Shown piece after piece: positions 6,326 through 15,019 of a DNA stretch of 15,698 nucleotides. The stretch comes from Prolixibacteraceae bacterium (GTDB taxonomy: Bacteria; Bacteroidota; Bacteroidia; Bacteroidales; Prolixibacteraceae). Numbering within the stretch: the stretch's first letter is position 1; every line of letters begins with the position of its first letter. Location: assembly GCA_003537645.1 (NCBI GenBank), contig DPRM01000005.1, positions 2,586 to 18,283 on the forward strand, written 5' to 3'. The notes beneath the pieces were generated by a model. It worked only from the letters and a program-made list of their open reading frames with translations, ran no database searches and was not told where the DNA came from. Position numbers and translations under genes: made by a program.

Positions 6326-9300
6326 AACTGACAATCAATTCCATAAAACGCCCTGCGGGAACAATCATGATGATGATTGTAATTATTACAATGGGTATTG
6401 CCAGTTTCTTTAGGCTGCCAACCAATATGTTGCCCGACATTACCTACCCGATGGTGAAAGTTTACGTTTATTGGCCCGGGGCTACTCCTGAACAAATTGA
6501 AAATGAGGTGGCATCGGTGATTGAACGTAAAATGGCAACAGTTGACAACCTCGATTATATTGAATCGACCAGCGAAGAAGGCGTTTATACCTTGCTCGTT
6601 AACTTCGATTTCAGTGTAAACCGCGATGTGGCCTATCAGGATGTGCTTGCCAAGATGGGACTGATTAAAAAGGAGCTGCCACAGGGCATCCTGGAACCTA
6701 TCATTTTTAAAGCCGATCCATCACAACTTCCGGTAGTCGAAATATTGGTTTCGTCGGATAACATGAGCCTTACCCAATTGCGTACATGGGTTGAAAACGA
6801 GTTTCAGGAGCAATTTGCTTCGGTTAAAGGATCGGCAGGCACGGCTCTTTCCGGCGGCATGATGCGCGAAATACGCGTACATATTGACCCGGTTAAACTT
6901 CAGGGTTACAATATAACCTTGTCTGAAGTAAACGACCGGTTGAAAAAAGAAAATATTGACATGGTTGGCGGGAGAATGCTAACCGACACACGCGACTATA
7001 TTATTCGCACTTACAACGAGTTTCAATCGCTCGCGGAAATCGAAAACCTGATCATCCGCAAATCAGGAACCGATGGACAAATCGTACTAAAAGATATTGC
7101 CAAAATTGAAGACCATCATGGGCTTCAGCGTATTCGAACCAAATACAACGGACACGAAGGGGTACGCATTTCTATCTTCAAACAGGCTGAAGCCAACGCA
7201 GTAACAGTTTCCGATTTAATTGCCGAACGCTTAAAAACGCTGCGGCAGGAGTTGCCACCCACCACGCGCCTCGAAATGATTTACGATCAGGCCGAATATG
7301 TGCGACTGGCGACCAACGGCGTACGCGATGCCATGCTGATGGCGGCCTTGTTGGTAATCCTGGTCACCGCCTTTTTCCTTTCAGGATGGAAACGGGTCAT
7401 GTCACTGGTATTGAGCTTGCCCGTTACGTTATTGGGTACTTTCTTCCTGATGCAGCTTTTGGGCTTTTCAATCAATATTTTCACATTGGGAGGATTGGTT
7501 GTTGCCATGACAGTGGTACTCGACAACAGCGTGGTGATGCTCGAAAATATTACCCGTATTCAGGAAACAGAACCAGACACGCACGACCAGATAACCAAAG
7601 GAGCCATCCAGATCAGTGGGGCAATTGTTACCTCAACCATAACATTTCTGGCCTTATTCATCCCATTCCTGCTTATTCCGGGAATGACCTCTCTTTTGTT
7701 TCGCGAACTTGTCATAACCATTGCCATCATTATATTTTTATCGATGTTGGTATCGCTCACGATTACGCCTATGTTTATGGCGCTTTTTTATCCTGAAGGA
7801 AAACCGGTTAAACAAAAACACAGCTTTATTGCCCGAATATCTGACAAATTTATCAATGGTTTGATTTACATCTACAAACCAACACTTCACTGGTCTATTA
7901 AACTGAAGTGGCCGGTATTAATTGTCTTCCTGCTATTGCTGATACCAGGTTACATGTTCCTGAAGAAAACCGGTTCTGAATTTCTGCCAACAGCCAACGA
8001 TGGATTGATCACCGTTAAAGTAATCATGCCAACCGGAACCGCGATGGAAGAAACTGACAGGGCCTTATCTCAAATTGAAAAGATTGTGGCACAACAAGAA
8101 TATATTCACGGATATGCCACCCTCGCCGGAGGGAAAATTTGGGGATTGGTAACAACAGAAAGTGGGTTCGACGGAGAATTGAACATTCAGTTGGTACGTG
8201 CTGCACAGCGCCCCATGAATACCGATGAATATGTAACAAAGTTGCAACCCGAAATCATGAAAGCGGTAAAAGTGCCGGGTGCCATTGTTAAAATTTTCCA
8301 CACCAAAATGAAAGGGATCAGGCAAACCGGGCAGTTCGACATTGAGCTTGAAATTGCCGCACCACGCAGCGAGTCTATGCAGAATATATTCAAACAGGCT
8401 ACCGCATTACGCAACGAATTGAAAGACCTTGAATTTCTAACAGGTCTCGATATTTCGTTACGGCTAACCAAACCCGAATTTCAAATCAAAGTAAACAGGC
8501 AGAAAGCTTTTGATTTGGGCCTGAGCATCGATGATATTGGCAATACCGTGAAAACCATGGTGGGCGGCAATGTTGCTACCCGTTACAAAGATGGTGCGTA
8601 CTATTATCCCATCCGCGTGGTAATGGACGAACGTAAAATTCAATCGCCAAACGATTTGGAAAATATATTTGTCTATTCCAAAACCGGGGCGAAAATTCCA
8701 TTGATGGCCGTAGCCGAAGTGGTTAAAACTACAGGGCCTGTGCAGATCGACCGAAAAGATCAGGATCGTGTAATAAAAGTAACGGCAAACGTAGCAGGAA
8801 TAAGTGTGGGCGATGCAACAACTACCCTGAAAAAACAACTCAAAAACTACGATCTTCCGGCAGGTTATCGGCTTAACTATGGCGGACAATCACAGATGCT
8901 GGCCGAAAACATGCAACAAATGATTATCATCCTTCTGGTTGCATTATTTCTTGGATATGCTGTAATGGTACTTTATTTTGAAAGTTTCCTGAAACCGCTC
9001 ATCATTATTATCCGCATACCATTGTCGCTGGCAGGCATTTCATTTGCCCTTTACATTACCGGAACACCGGTTAGTGTAACTGCGTTGATAGGTATAATCA
9101 TGCTTACCGGAATGGAAATAAACAATGGCGTGCTACTCCTCACATTTATCGACGAACTTAGAGCTGAAGGACATACTGTAATTGAAGCCATAAAAGAAGC
9201 AGCTATGGTACGTTTGCGTCCCATTCTGATTACCGACATCAACAGCCTTTTTGGCTTACTGCCTCTTGCACTTGTGATAGGAGATGGAACCGAAATGCTC

Positions 9301-9432
9301 CAACCTATGTCAATTGTAGTAATTGGTGGATTGCTTTTCGGTCTGTTGCTGGTATTTATTTTTATACCAGTGGTATATGCGATTTTGTATGGACATCAGG
9401 ATAAAAAGCAATTAAAACCTGTAACCGTTTAA
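6322..9432 (+). CDS. RND-superfamily efflux pump, inner-membrane subunit
   Basis: At 1036 residues with twelve predicted helices and two large periplasmic loops, this is a full-length RND pump. Typical marks include PDITYPMV with GATPEQIENEVASVIE after helix 1 and the helix-4 proton-relay segment LDNSVVMLEN. D401 matches the first of the two AcrB aspartates and N402 replaces the second, a substitution common in this superfamily. Helix 10 reads GMEINNG, with N934 at the AcrB K940 position and an unusual glutamate, E932, nearby. The sequence does not carry CusA's helix-10 E939 pattern, so a heavy-metal (HME) assignment is not proven. The hydrophobe/drug (HAE-1-like) branch fits slightly better, although the CDF and ArsR neighbours favour a metal or metalloid. 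The split permease gene starts 2 bases after its stop. Confidence 0.92.
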   Translation: MKLTINSIKRPAGTIMMMIVIITMGIASFFRLPTNMLPDITYPMVKVYVYWPGATPEQIENEVASVIERKMATVDNLDYIESTSEEGVYTLLVNFDFSVNRDVAYQDVLAKMGLIKKELPQGILEPIIFKADPSQLPVVEILVSSDNMSLTQLRTWVENEFQEQFASVKGSAGTALSGGMMREIRVHIDPVKLQGYNITLSEVNDRLKKENIDMVGGRMLTDTRDYIIRTYNEFQSLAEIENLIIRKSGTDGQIVLKDIAKIEDHHGLQRIRTKYNGHEGVRISIFKQAEANAVTVSDLIAERLKTLRQELPPTTRLEMIYDQAEYVRLATNGVRDAMLMAALLVILVTAFFLSGWKRVMSLVLSLPVTLLGTFFLMQLLGFSINIFTLGGLVVAMTVVLDNSVVMLENITRIQETEPDTHDQITKGAIQISGAIVTSTITFLALFIPFLLIPGMTSLLFRELVITIAIIIFLSMLVSLTITPMFMALFYPEGKPVKQKHSFIARISDKFINGLIYIYKPTLHWSIKLKWPVLIVFLLLLIPGYMFLKKTGSEFLPTANDGLITVKVIMPTGTAMEETDRALSQIEKIVAQQEYIHGYATLAGGKIWGLVTTESGFDGELNIQLVRAAQRPMNTDEYVTKLQPEIMKAVKVPGAIVKIFHTKMKGIRQTGQFDIELEIAAPRSESMQNIFKQATALRNELKDLEFLTGLDISLRLTKPEFQIKVNRQKAFDLGLSIDDIGNTVKTMVGGNVATRYKDGAYYYPIRVVMDERKIQSPNDLENIFVYSKTGAKIPLMAVAEVVKTTGPVQIDRKDQDRVIKVTANVAGISVGDATTTLKKQLKNYDLPAGYRLNYGGQSQMLAENMQQMIIILLVALFLGYAVMVLYFESFLKPLIIIIRIPLSLAGISFALYITGTPVSVTALIGIIMLTGMEINNGVLLLTFIDELRAEGHTVIEAIKEAAMVRLRPILITDINSLFGLLPLALVIGDGTEMLQPMSIVVIGGLLFGLLLVFIFIPVVYAILYGHQDKKQLKPVTV

Positions 9433-9434
9433 CG

Positions 9435-9905
9435 ATGCTTTTAATTTCGATCATAACGTTTGTGTTATTGGGTCTCTCCTTCCTTTTCGATGTTCAGAAA
9501 ACACTCAAAGGGATTAAGAAAGGGCTGACCATGTTTATGAACTTATTGCCCGTTTTGTTGCTGATGCTGGCATTTATCAGCATTGTATTATTTCTGGTGC
9601 CGAATGAATTGCTTATCCGGTATATGGGACAAGATGCAGGTATTGAAGGCTGGGTAATGGCGGCACTGCTTGGTTCAGTTGCTCTAATTCCAGGCTTTAT
9701 TGCCTATCCGCTTTGCGGTGTGCTGATAAAAAGTGGAGTGGCGTACACCACGATTGCTGTTTTTATTACCATACTTACCATGGTTGGACTAGTCACACTT
9801 CCGCTCGAAGCAAAATTCTTCGGCTGGAAAACAAGCATCATCCGTAATTTATTGAGTTTTATTGCTGCTATATTCATCGGTTTCATCATGTCGCTATTCT
9901 TATGA
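9435..9905 (+). CDS. Half-size ArsP-type permease, first subunit of a split pair
   Basis: This 156-residue, almost wholly hydrophobic protein has about five predicted helices (residues 2-18, 31-55, 72-98, 106-125, 134-156). VPNELLIRYMGQDAG at 55-69 followed by a glycine- and proline-containing helix (LIPGFIAYPLCGVL) corresponds to the repeat unit of PF03773 permeases. The same unit occurs twice in the complete permease at 1055-2101 and once in the next gene. The CSC motif of the full-length permease is absent; the single cysteine here is C94. The stop overlaps the next start by 4 bases, so both subunits should be made together and probably assemble as one transporter. No frameshift is evident and both proteins begin and end sensibly, so I treat this as a true split rather than a broken gene. 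The substrate is unknown. Confidence 0.75.
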   Translation: MLLISIITFVLLGLSFLFDVQKTLKGIKKGLTMFMNLLPVLLLMLAFISIVLFLVPNELLIRYMGQDAGIEGWVMAALLGSVALIPGFIAYPLCGVLIKSGVAYTTIAVFITILTMVGLVTLPLEAKFFGWKTSIIRNLLSFIAAIFIGFIMSLFL

Positions 9906-10417
9906 AGCATCTTAAAAAATATACCTTCTCATTTATTTTCCTTGCATTGGTAGGGCTTTCCTATATTTTCGGGTTTGCGGCTGGCAATCAAATCGGGATG
10001 AACTTCTGGATGTTTGCCAAAGAAATGTTCCTCTTCCTCCCTTTGATGTTTGTTTTGATTGGCCTATTCGATGTGTGGGTGCCGCGTGAAAAGATCGAAA
10101 AACATATCGGGGAAGAATCGGGCTGGAAAGGCACCGGATTGGTCATTCTTCTGGCCATGTTACAAGCAGGCCCGTTGTATGGCGCTTTCCCATTTGCGTA
10201 TCTGCTTTGGAAAAAAGGTAGCAGTATCAAAAACATATTTATTTATCTGGGAGCTTATTCAACCATGAAAATCCCCATGCTGACCTTTGAGGTTGGATTT
10301 TTAGGCCTGAAGTTTTCGCTTTTGCGTACGCTAATCACCTTACCTGTTTTCATCATCATCGGCTATTTGATGGAAGGATATTTAAAAGACAAAAATTTTG
10401 AAGTAAAACAGCCATAA
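9902..10417 (+). CDS. Half-size ArsP-type permease, second subunit of a split pair
   Basis: This 171-residue membrane protein has about five predicted helices (7-28, 35-60, 73-105, 109-135, 140-162) in the same arrangement as its overlapping upstream partner. VPREKIEKHIGEESG at 60-74 lines up with VPNELLIRYMGQDAG of the partner, and LQAGPLYGAFPFAYLLWKKG (87-106) with the partner's LIPGFIAYPLCGVLIKSG. It has no cysteine at all, so any transport cannot rely on thiols in this half. The C-terminus is short and charged. Being the last gene before a 50-base gap, it may close the efflux block. Together the halves equal about 327 residues, close to the 348 of the single-chain permease upstream. Confidence 0.75.
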   Translation: MKHLKKYTFSFIFLALVGLSYIFGFAAGNQIGMNFWMFAKEMFLFLPLMFVLIGLFDVWVPREKIEKHIGEESGWKGTGLVILLAMLQAGPLYGAFPFAYLLWKKGSSIKNIFIYLGAYSTMKIPMLTFEVGFLGLKFSLLRTLITLPVFIIIGYLMEGYLKDKNFEVKQP

Positions 10418-10467
10418 TGAATTTGAAAATGAATAAATAGATAACACAACCCTAAAAAACTACCATC

Positions 10468-12903
10468 ATGAAAAAACAACTACCTGTAATTCTGTCTGTT
10501 TTTTTATTGCTGATCATTTCTGCCCTTCTGCTTTCACCCAAGCAACCCAAAGAAGGCTCTGGAGATCGCAATTTGATTACCAAAACCGGCGTTTGCCCGC
10601 CTTTTAATTTGTTCGACGAAGATGGCCATCTGATCGATCCGGTAAACGGCATCAATGCTGACAAGCCTTATTCGCCCAAACAAACCTGCGGAAAGTGCCA
10701 CGATTACAACAAAATTACCGAAGGGTTTCACTTTCAGCAAGGGAAAGACGAACAGGCCACCGGAACTTTTGCCGACCGTTACCAATGGGTATCAACGCCC
10801 GGAAACTATGGCGGTAACTGGTGTTCCCCTGCTCCGCTCTACAATTATTTGTCGAACAAAAACAACACTTCAGCCAAAGAAATGGACATGACTTCGTTCA
10901 CGTTCATTACCAACGGCTGCGGAACCTGTCACCCGGGCGGTGGATCGATGGAATACGACCGCGAAGGCCACCGGTACGATAAACAAATGGTTGCCAAAGG
11001 ATTCACTTCAGGAGCAACAAACAATTTCGACGGTGATTATTTTCAGGCACACTGGGATCGTTCAGGCGTAATTGAAGGCGACTGCAACCTTTGCCATTTG
11101 CCCGAATACGATTACAAAGGGAGAAACGATCACCTGATGAAATGGAATTTCCGCTGGATGGCCACTGCCGGATCGGGACTTGCTAAAGTTTCAGGCTCGA
11201 TAAAAGACACGCTGGAGATGAAAGTTGAATACGATAAATCGAAATTTGGCAGTGACGGAAAAGTTGCGATGCACCTCGTACGCGAACCACGCAACGAAAC
11301 CTGCCTGAACTGCCACTCGAAACCGCAGTGGAAGAAACGCGGAGCTTCATTCACAGCTTACACCGACGTTCATATTGCCAAAGGAGTAAAATGTGTCGAT
11401 TGCCATGTTGGTGGTTCAATGGCGATGGATTCACGGATAAAAGGCAAAGAAGTGCATCAGTTTGGCAAAGGCGACGATCCTTCGGGCAACGTTCGCAACG
11501 ACCTCGACAATACCATGCGTACCTGTACCGATTGCCACATTACTGGTTACCAGAATGCTCCCATTGCCAAACATAGTTGGTTGCCTCCGGTGCATCTCGA
11601 AAAAATTGCCTGTCAAACCTGCCATATTCCCGAACGAAAAGTGAAATCGGCACTGGCACAAATGAGCGATGTGTATAATCCGGGTGTAAAAATTTCACCT
11701 CCGGCAAAATACGTCTGGACTTTTTACGATCAGGACATGAATTACTGGAACCACTATGGCGAATTGGCACAATTCACCGCCAAAGATCAGCCTTCCGATC
11801 CGTTCACACCGCAATATGCTAACTACAAAGGTCAAATATTCCCGGTTAATCCGGTTCACAGCGCATGGCCGGGCATTTATACCGAAGGAAAAAATGGACT
11901 GCACCAACCAAAAATGAAAGATATTTACACCATGTGGACAACCCATCGGAAAGACAAAACCAAATACCCAGACCTGTCCAGAATAAAAGATAACAATACC
12001 GACAGCATACCTGAAGTTAACAGCCCTGAAGAGGTTGACGCATTTATTAATTCGGTAACAGCTTATTTGAATGATGCCGGTTACAAACTGGCTGACCGCA
12101 AAGTGGTGTGGGTTAACAACGACAGGATGTATTTTAGCGGAAAAGATTATAAAATGCTCGAAAAGGAAACCTTTGAATCGTCGCCTTATGCTTCGGTTTA
12201 CAAATATAGCCACGATGTCGCCCCGGCAAAGGCAGCTCTGGGAACCAGCGGTTGTACCGATTGCCATTCAACTTCTTCGGGAATGCTTTTCGCGCAAGTG
12301 GTTAAATATCCGTTTGGCGACGATGGAAAGCCGGTTACCGAACCTCAGTACAAACGTTTAGGTATTTCAGGATTTATGGCTTACACCGGTGCATTCCGCG
12401 AAAGCATAGTAAAACCAATGTTCTATTTTTTAATGGTCGCTTTTCTCATTTTCTTGTTGGTTAATCTTTTAACAGCAAATATGATCCGCAACAAAATCAT
12501 TTCCGACAAGCAGCAAAACTTGATTACCTGGTTGGTTTCATTGGGAATTCTGGGAGCCGGTATCTTCGGATATTTCGCTGGCGACCTTGGCCGTTACATG
12601 TTCCCGAACCGGATGTTTCTGGATGGAAATCATTTCCTGATTAGCGCGGCAGTGTTGTTGACAGGTGTTTGGTTTTATCTGAGATATCAATTCAAAGGCA
12701 CAAAATCATTCCGTCTGAATCCGTTTTCAACCATCCTACTAGTTGCGGTTGTATCAGGAATATTTATGCTGATCAAACTTGAATTTATAGCAACCATCAG
12801 CCATTTGGCCTATACGCTCTACGATTTGAGTTTGATTGGAATTTTGATCCTGTGCATTTTTTATCTTGAAAAATCATCTGAGAGTTCAACTATAAAAGAA
12901 TGA
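10468..12903 (+). CDS. Octahaem cytochrome c fused to a C-terminal membrane module
   Basis: This 811-residue protein begins with a signal or anchor helix (about 6-23). A large extracytoplasmic domain follows with eight CxxCH haem c sites, at C74, C151, C206, C279, C309, C353, C382 and C596. All end in histidine; no CxxCK site, as in octahaem tetrathionate reductases, and no MccA-like CX15CH site was found. Haems 7 and 8 are separated by about 210 residues without haem. C43 and C119 are extra non-haem cysteines. From about residue 648 there are some five hydrophobic helices (648-670, 685-703, 721-738, 753-770, 781-800), with H722 and H779 at or inside helices. The protein is thus tied to the inner membrane and could take electrons from the quinone pool, or be a terminal reductase. 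The porin gene overlaps its stop by 4 bases. I cannot name the substrate. Confidence 0.85.
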   Translation: MKKQLPVILSVFLLLIISALLLSPKQPKEGSGDRNLITKTGVCPPFNLFDEDGHLIDPVNGINADKPYSPKQTCGKCHDYNKITEGFHFQQGKDEQATGTFADRYQWVSTPGNYGGNWCSPAPLYNYLSNKNNTSAKEMDMTSFTFITNGCGTCHPGGGSMEYDREGHRYDKQMVAKGFTSGATNNFDGDYFQAHWDRSGVIEGDCNLCHLPEYDYKGRNDHLMKWNFRWMATAGSGLAKVSGSIKDTLEMKVEYDKSKFGSDGKVAMHLVREPRNETCLNCHSKPQWKKRGASFTAYTDVHIAKGVKCVDCHVGGSMAMDSRIKGKEVHQFGKGDDPSGNVRNDLDNTMRTCTDCHITGYQNAPIAKHSWLPPVHLEKIACQTCHIPERKVKSALAQMSDVYNPGVKISPPAKYVWTFYDQDMNYWNHYGELAQFTAKDQPSDPFTPQYANYKGQIFPVNPVHSAWPGIYTEGKNGLHQPKMKDIYTMWTTHRKDKTKYPDLSRIKDNNTDSIPEVNSPEEVDAFINSVTAYLNDAGYKLADRKVVWVNNDRMYFSGKDYKMLEKETFESSPYASVYKYSHDVAPAKAALGTSGCTDCHSTSSGMLFAQVVKYPFGDDGKPVTEPQYKRLGISGFMAYTGAFRESIVKPMFYFLMVAFLIFLLVNLLTANMIRNKIISDKQQNLITWLVSLGILGAGIFGYFAGDLGRYMFPNRMFLDGNHFLISAAVLLTGVWFYLRYQFKGTKSFRLNPFSTILLVAVVSGIFMLIKLEFIATISHLAYTLYDLSLIGILILCIFYLEKSSESSTIKE

Positions 12904-14231
12904 AACGCATCCTGTTTTTGGCATTGATACTGCTTGCAATTGAGGGATTCTCGCAGAATGATAGTTCGGTCAAGCCGAAAGGGCAAAATCATTTGTCTTT
13001 TCAGAAAGGTAAGTCGGAACTGGTGATTAGCGGAACCTATCGTTTGCGGGGTGAGATACAACAGAATTTCGATGCAAAAACTTATGGAACTTCAGGCAGC
13101 GAAGACTTTCTGCTGTCGCGACTTCGTTTGGATTTGGAATATCGCTTTGCAAACCGCCTGAAACTTTTCACCGAGATTCAGGATTCGAGGGTTGCCGGAA
13201 GTTCTTTTACGGATGCTGATTTTCAGGATAAAAACAATCCATTTCACGATCCGTTCGACATCAATAAACTGTATGTTTCATATAAACCGATAGATAGTTT
13301 AGAATTTATTGTGGGTCGTCAGGCGCTGAATCTAGCCAACCGCCGGGTTTTCGGACCCGGTGATTGGGGCAATACAGGCCGGTATATCTGGGATGCGGTC
13401 AATATCAGGTATGCCAACAAATATTTTTCAACACAGGCGATATTCGGCTACAACATCATTCATCAACCCGATTTTTTTTCCAATCGCAACAAGGAAAATG
13501 CTAACACTTTCGCTTCGTTCAATACGATCAAAAATCTGCCATTCTCATTGGATATTTTTTATGTGAACAAATACGATCATAGCGAAAACTATATGGGTGA
13601 AAATGGAATTTCGGGCGATATGAACTCCAGCTATTTGGGTGGAAGGATACAAAAATCGGTTCGCAATTTGAATTGGATGTTCTTGTATGCCTACCAATTT
13701 GGCCGGTACGCATCCGACCGAATTTCGGCGCAAGGCATTACCACCCAATTGAGTTACAAATTCAACATCAACTGGAAGCCTCAAATCCTGCTCACCTACA
13801 TTTATGGTTCGGGCGATGGCAATCCGAAAGATGGCAAAAAACAAACCTTTGATGGTATTTTCAGTGGCGCTGATACCGATTTGTATAGCTGGATGAACTT
13901 TGCATTCTGGAAAAATATTCACCAGGTTCGCGCCGATTTGATTTTGAACCCAACCAAAAAAGTTTCGATCCGTTCCGAATACCATGCTTATTTTCTGGAT
14001 AAAAAAAACGATGCCTGGTATTTCCCCGGAAAAGCCGTACGCATCGACAAACTAGGGCAATCGGGAAGTTTTATCGGTCAGGAAACTGATTTTACGGTGA
14101 AAGTCAAAGTATTCAGCTGGCTTCAGTTTCTGAGCGGCTATTGCATTTTTATACCCGGCGAATTTGTTGAAAATACAGGAGCCAGCCCGGTTGCACGATG
14201 GGCTTTCGGGGAACTAACTTTTAGTTTTTAA
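12900..14231 (+). CDS. Outer-membrane beta-barrel, alginate-export-like porin family
   Basis: This 443-residue protein has a signal peptide ending in FSQ (about residue 19) and then alternating hydrophobic/polar strands with aromatic girdles, ending in the terminal phenylalanine (ELTFSF) expected of an outer-membrane barrel. The region around FGPGDWGNTGRYIWDAV (150-166) and the FIVGRQALN strand before it resemble the family of AlgE-type porins (PF13372). That family is widespread in Bacteroidota and is not specific to alginate. The 4-base overlap with the cytochrome gene says the two products are needed together. The barrel may admit a substrate to the periplasmic cytochrome or act as a sheath for electron transfer. 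No haem motif is present in the barrel itself. Confidence 0.78.
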   Translation: MKRILFLALILLAIEGFSQNDSSVKPKGQNHLSFQKGKSELVISGTYRLRGEIQQNFDAKTYGTSGSEDFLLSRLRLDLEYRFANRLKLFTEIQDSRVAGSSFTDADFQDKNNPFHDPFDINKLYVSYKPIDSLEFIVGRQALNLANRRVFGPGDWGNTGRYIWDAVNIRYANKYFSTQAIFGYNIIHQPDFFSNRNKENANTFASFNTIKNLPFSLDIFYVNKYDHSENYMGENGISGDMNSSYLGGRIQKSVRNLNWMFLYAYQFGRYASDRISAQGITTQLSYKFNINWKPQILLTYIYGSGDGNPKDGKKQTFDGIFSGADTDLYSWMNFAFWKNIHQVRADLILNPTKKVSIRSEYHAYFLDKKNDAWYFPGKAVRIDKLGQSGSFIGQETDFTVKVKVFSWLQFLSGYCIFIPGEFVENTGASPVARWAFGELTFSF

Positions 14232-14248
14232 ACTGATACACATTTAAA

Positions 14249-15019
14249 ATGAAAACACTTCATTCCAATTCGCTTCAGGTGAAACAAACACTTGGCCTCT
14301 CCACTTCGATGGTAGGCGTAAAATTCATCTTTTCTGAAGAAGAAATACCCGGTGGAATTGAAAAACTTACTGGCCACCGCTATTGTCAGGCATTGATGAA
14401 AGCCCGGCACGGTGCACATGTAATCCTCGATTCCGAAGGAATTGCTTGTCCGGCGGCAGCGGCAGCTTTTGGTTTTAACCCACTTCCAGAGCCGTTGAAA
14501 AACGGGAAAGGATTGTTTGGCTTTGGCATTGTGAACGAAGACTCTACCGGAAAAACCATGTTCGAAGGAATGACCACTCTACCACAAGGCAAACTCAAAG
14601 CCTTGTACCTTTTCCCGCTTGAAACGGCTACCATAGAACCCGACATTGTGGTGGTGGAAGACGAAACCGAAAAGCTGATGTGGTTTGCCCTTGCCAACCT
14701 GAATATCAAAGGCGGACAACGTGTGGAGAGTAGCACAGCCATTTTACAGGCAACCTGTGTGGATGCAACAACCATTCCATATCTGCAACAAAAATTCAAC
14801 ATGAGCATGGGCTGTTATGGTTGCCGCGATGCCACCGACATCTGCCCCAACGAAACGGTTTTGGGTTTTCCGTTCAAAGATTATAAAGCCATTGCACAAA
14901 GCATTGAATTTCTGAGCCGGAAAACCATTTCCAACTCACGGGGAAAGAATGCGTTGGCCATGCTCAAACGAAAAGAAGCAGAAGTCAATATTAAATCACT
15001 TAATACAATAACATTATGA
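14249..15019 (+). CDS. DUF169 family protein, cysteine-rich
   Basis: This 256-residue soluble protein without a signal peptide matches the DUF169 family (PF02596), whose function is unknown. Conserved-looking segments are RYCQALMKARHG (44-55), GIACPAAAAAFG (64-75), LQATCVDATTIPY (166-178) and MGCYGCRDATDICP (187-200). Cysteines lie at 46, 67, 170, 189, 192 and 199. Their number and the CxxC at 189/192 suggest an iron-sulfur cluster or metal site, which I infer but cannot show. The family is frequent in anaerobes. Here it sits 17 bases after the porin and overlaps the second ArsF-like gene by 4 bases. A cytoplasmic redox or sensing partner of the cytochrome system is one possibility. Confidence 0.8.
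   Translation: MKTLHSNSLQVKQTLGLSTSMVGVKFIFSEEEIPGGIEKLTGHRYCQALMKARHGAHVILDSEGIACPAAAAAFGFNPLPEPLKNGKGLFGFGIVNEDSTGKTMFEGMTTLPQGKLKALYLFPLETATIEPDIVVVEDETEKLMWFALANLNIKGGQRVESSTAILQATCVDATTIPYLQQKFNMSMGCYGCRDATDICPNETVLGFPFKDYKAIAQSIEFLSRKTISNSRGKNALAMLKRKEAEVNIKSLNTITL

Noticed and set aside
6010..6495. 161-residue minus-strand open frame across the adaptor/pump junction
   Set aside because: It covers two well-supported coding regions and has no domain resemblance.
6322..9432. Naming the pump CusA or CzcA
   Set aside because: The helix-10 pattern and methionine-pair signatures of heavy-metal pumps are not evident; the neighbours alone do not justify the name.
9435..10417. Frameshifted remnant of a single permease gene
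   Set aside because: Each half has its own start, complete repeat unit and terminal helix, and the ATGA overlap is typical of coupled genes, so a pseudogene is less likely.
10418..10467. Promoter for the cytochrome block in the 50-base gap
   Set aside because: There is a TTTG at the left side but no TAnnTTTG element at a suitable distance, so no Bacteroidota-type promoter can be supported; nothing else is seen in the gap.
11695..12267. 190-residue open frame on the minus strand inside the cytochrome gene
   Set aside because: It is antisense to a convincing haem-protein frame and shows no recognisable motif; it is a codon-use shadow.
10468..12903. Octahaem tetrathionate reductase or MccA-type sulfite reductase
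   Set aside because: The diagnostic CxxCK or CX15CH haem sites were not found; all eight sites are CxxCH, and the membrane module is foreign to both families.
10468..14231. MtrCAB-like porin-cytochrome conduit
   Set aside because: There is no outer-membrane multihaem lipoprotein, the barrel resembles alginate-export porins rather than MtrB, and the cytochrome is held in the inner membrane.
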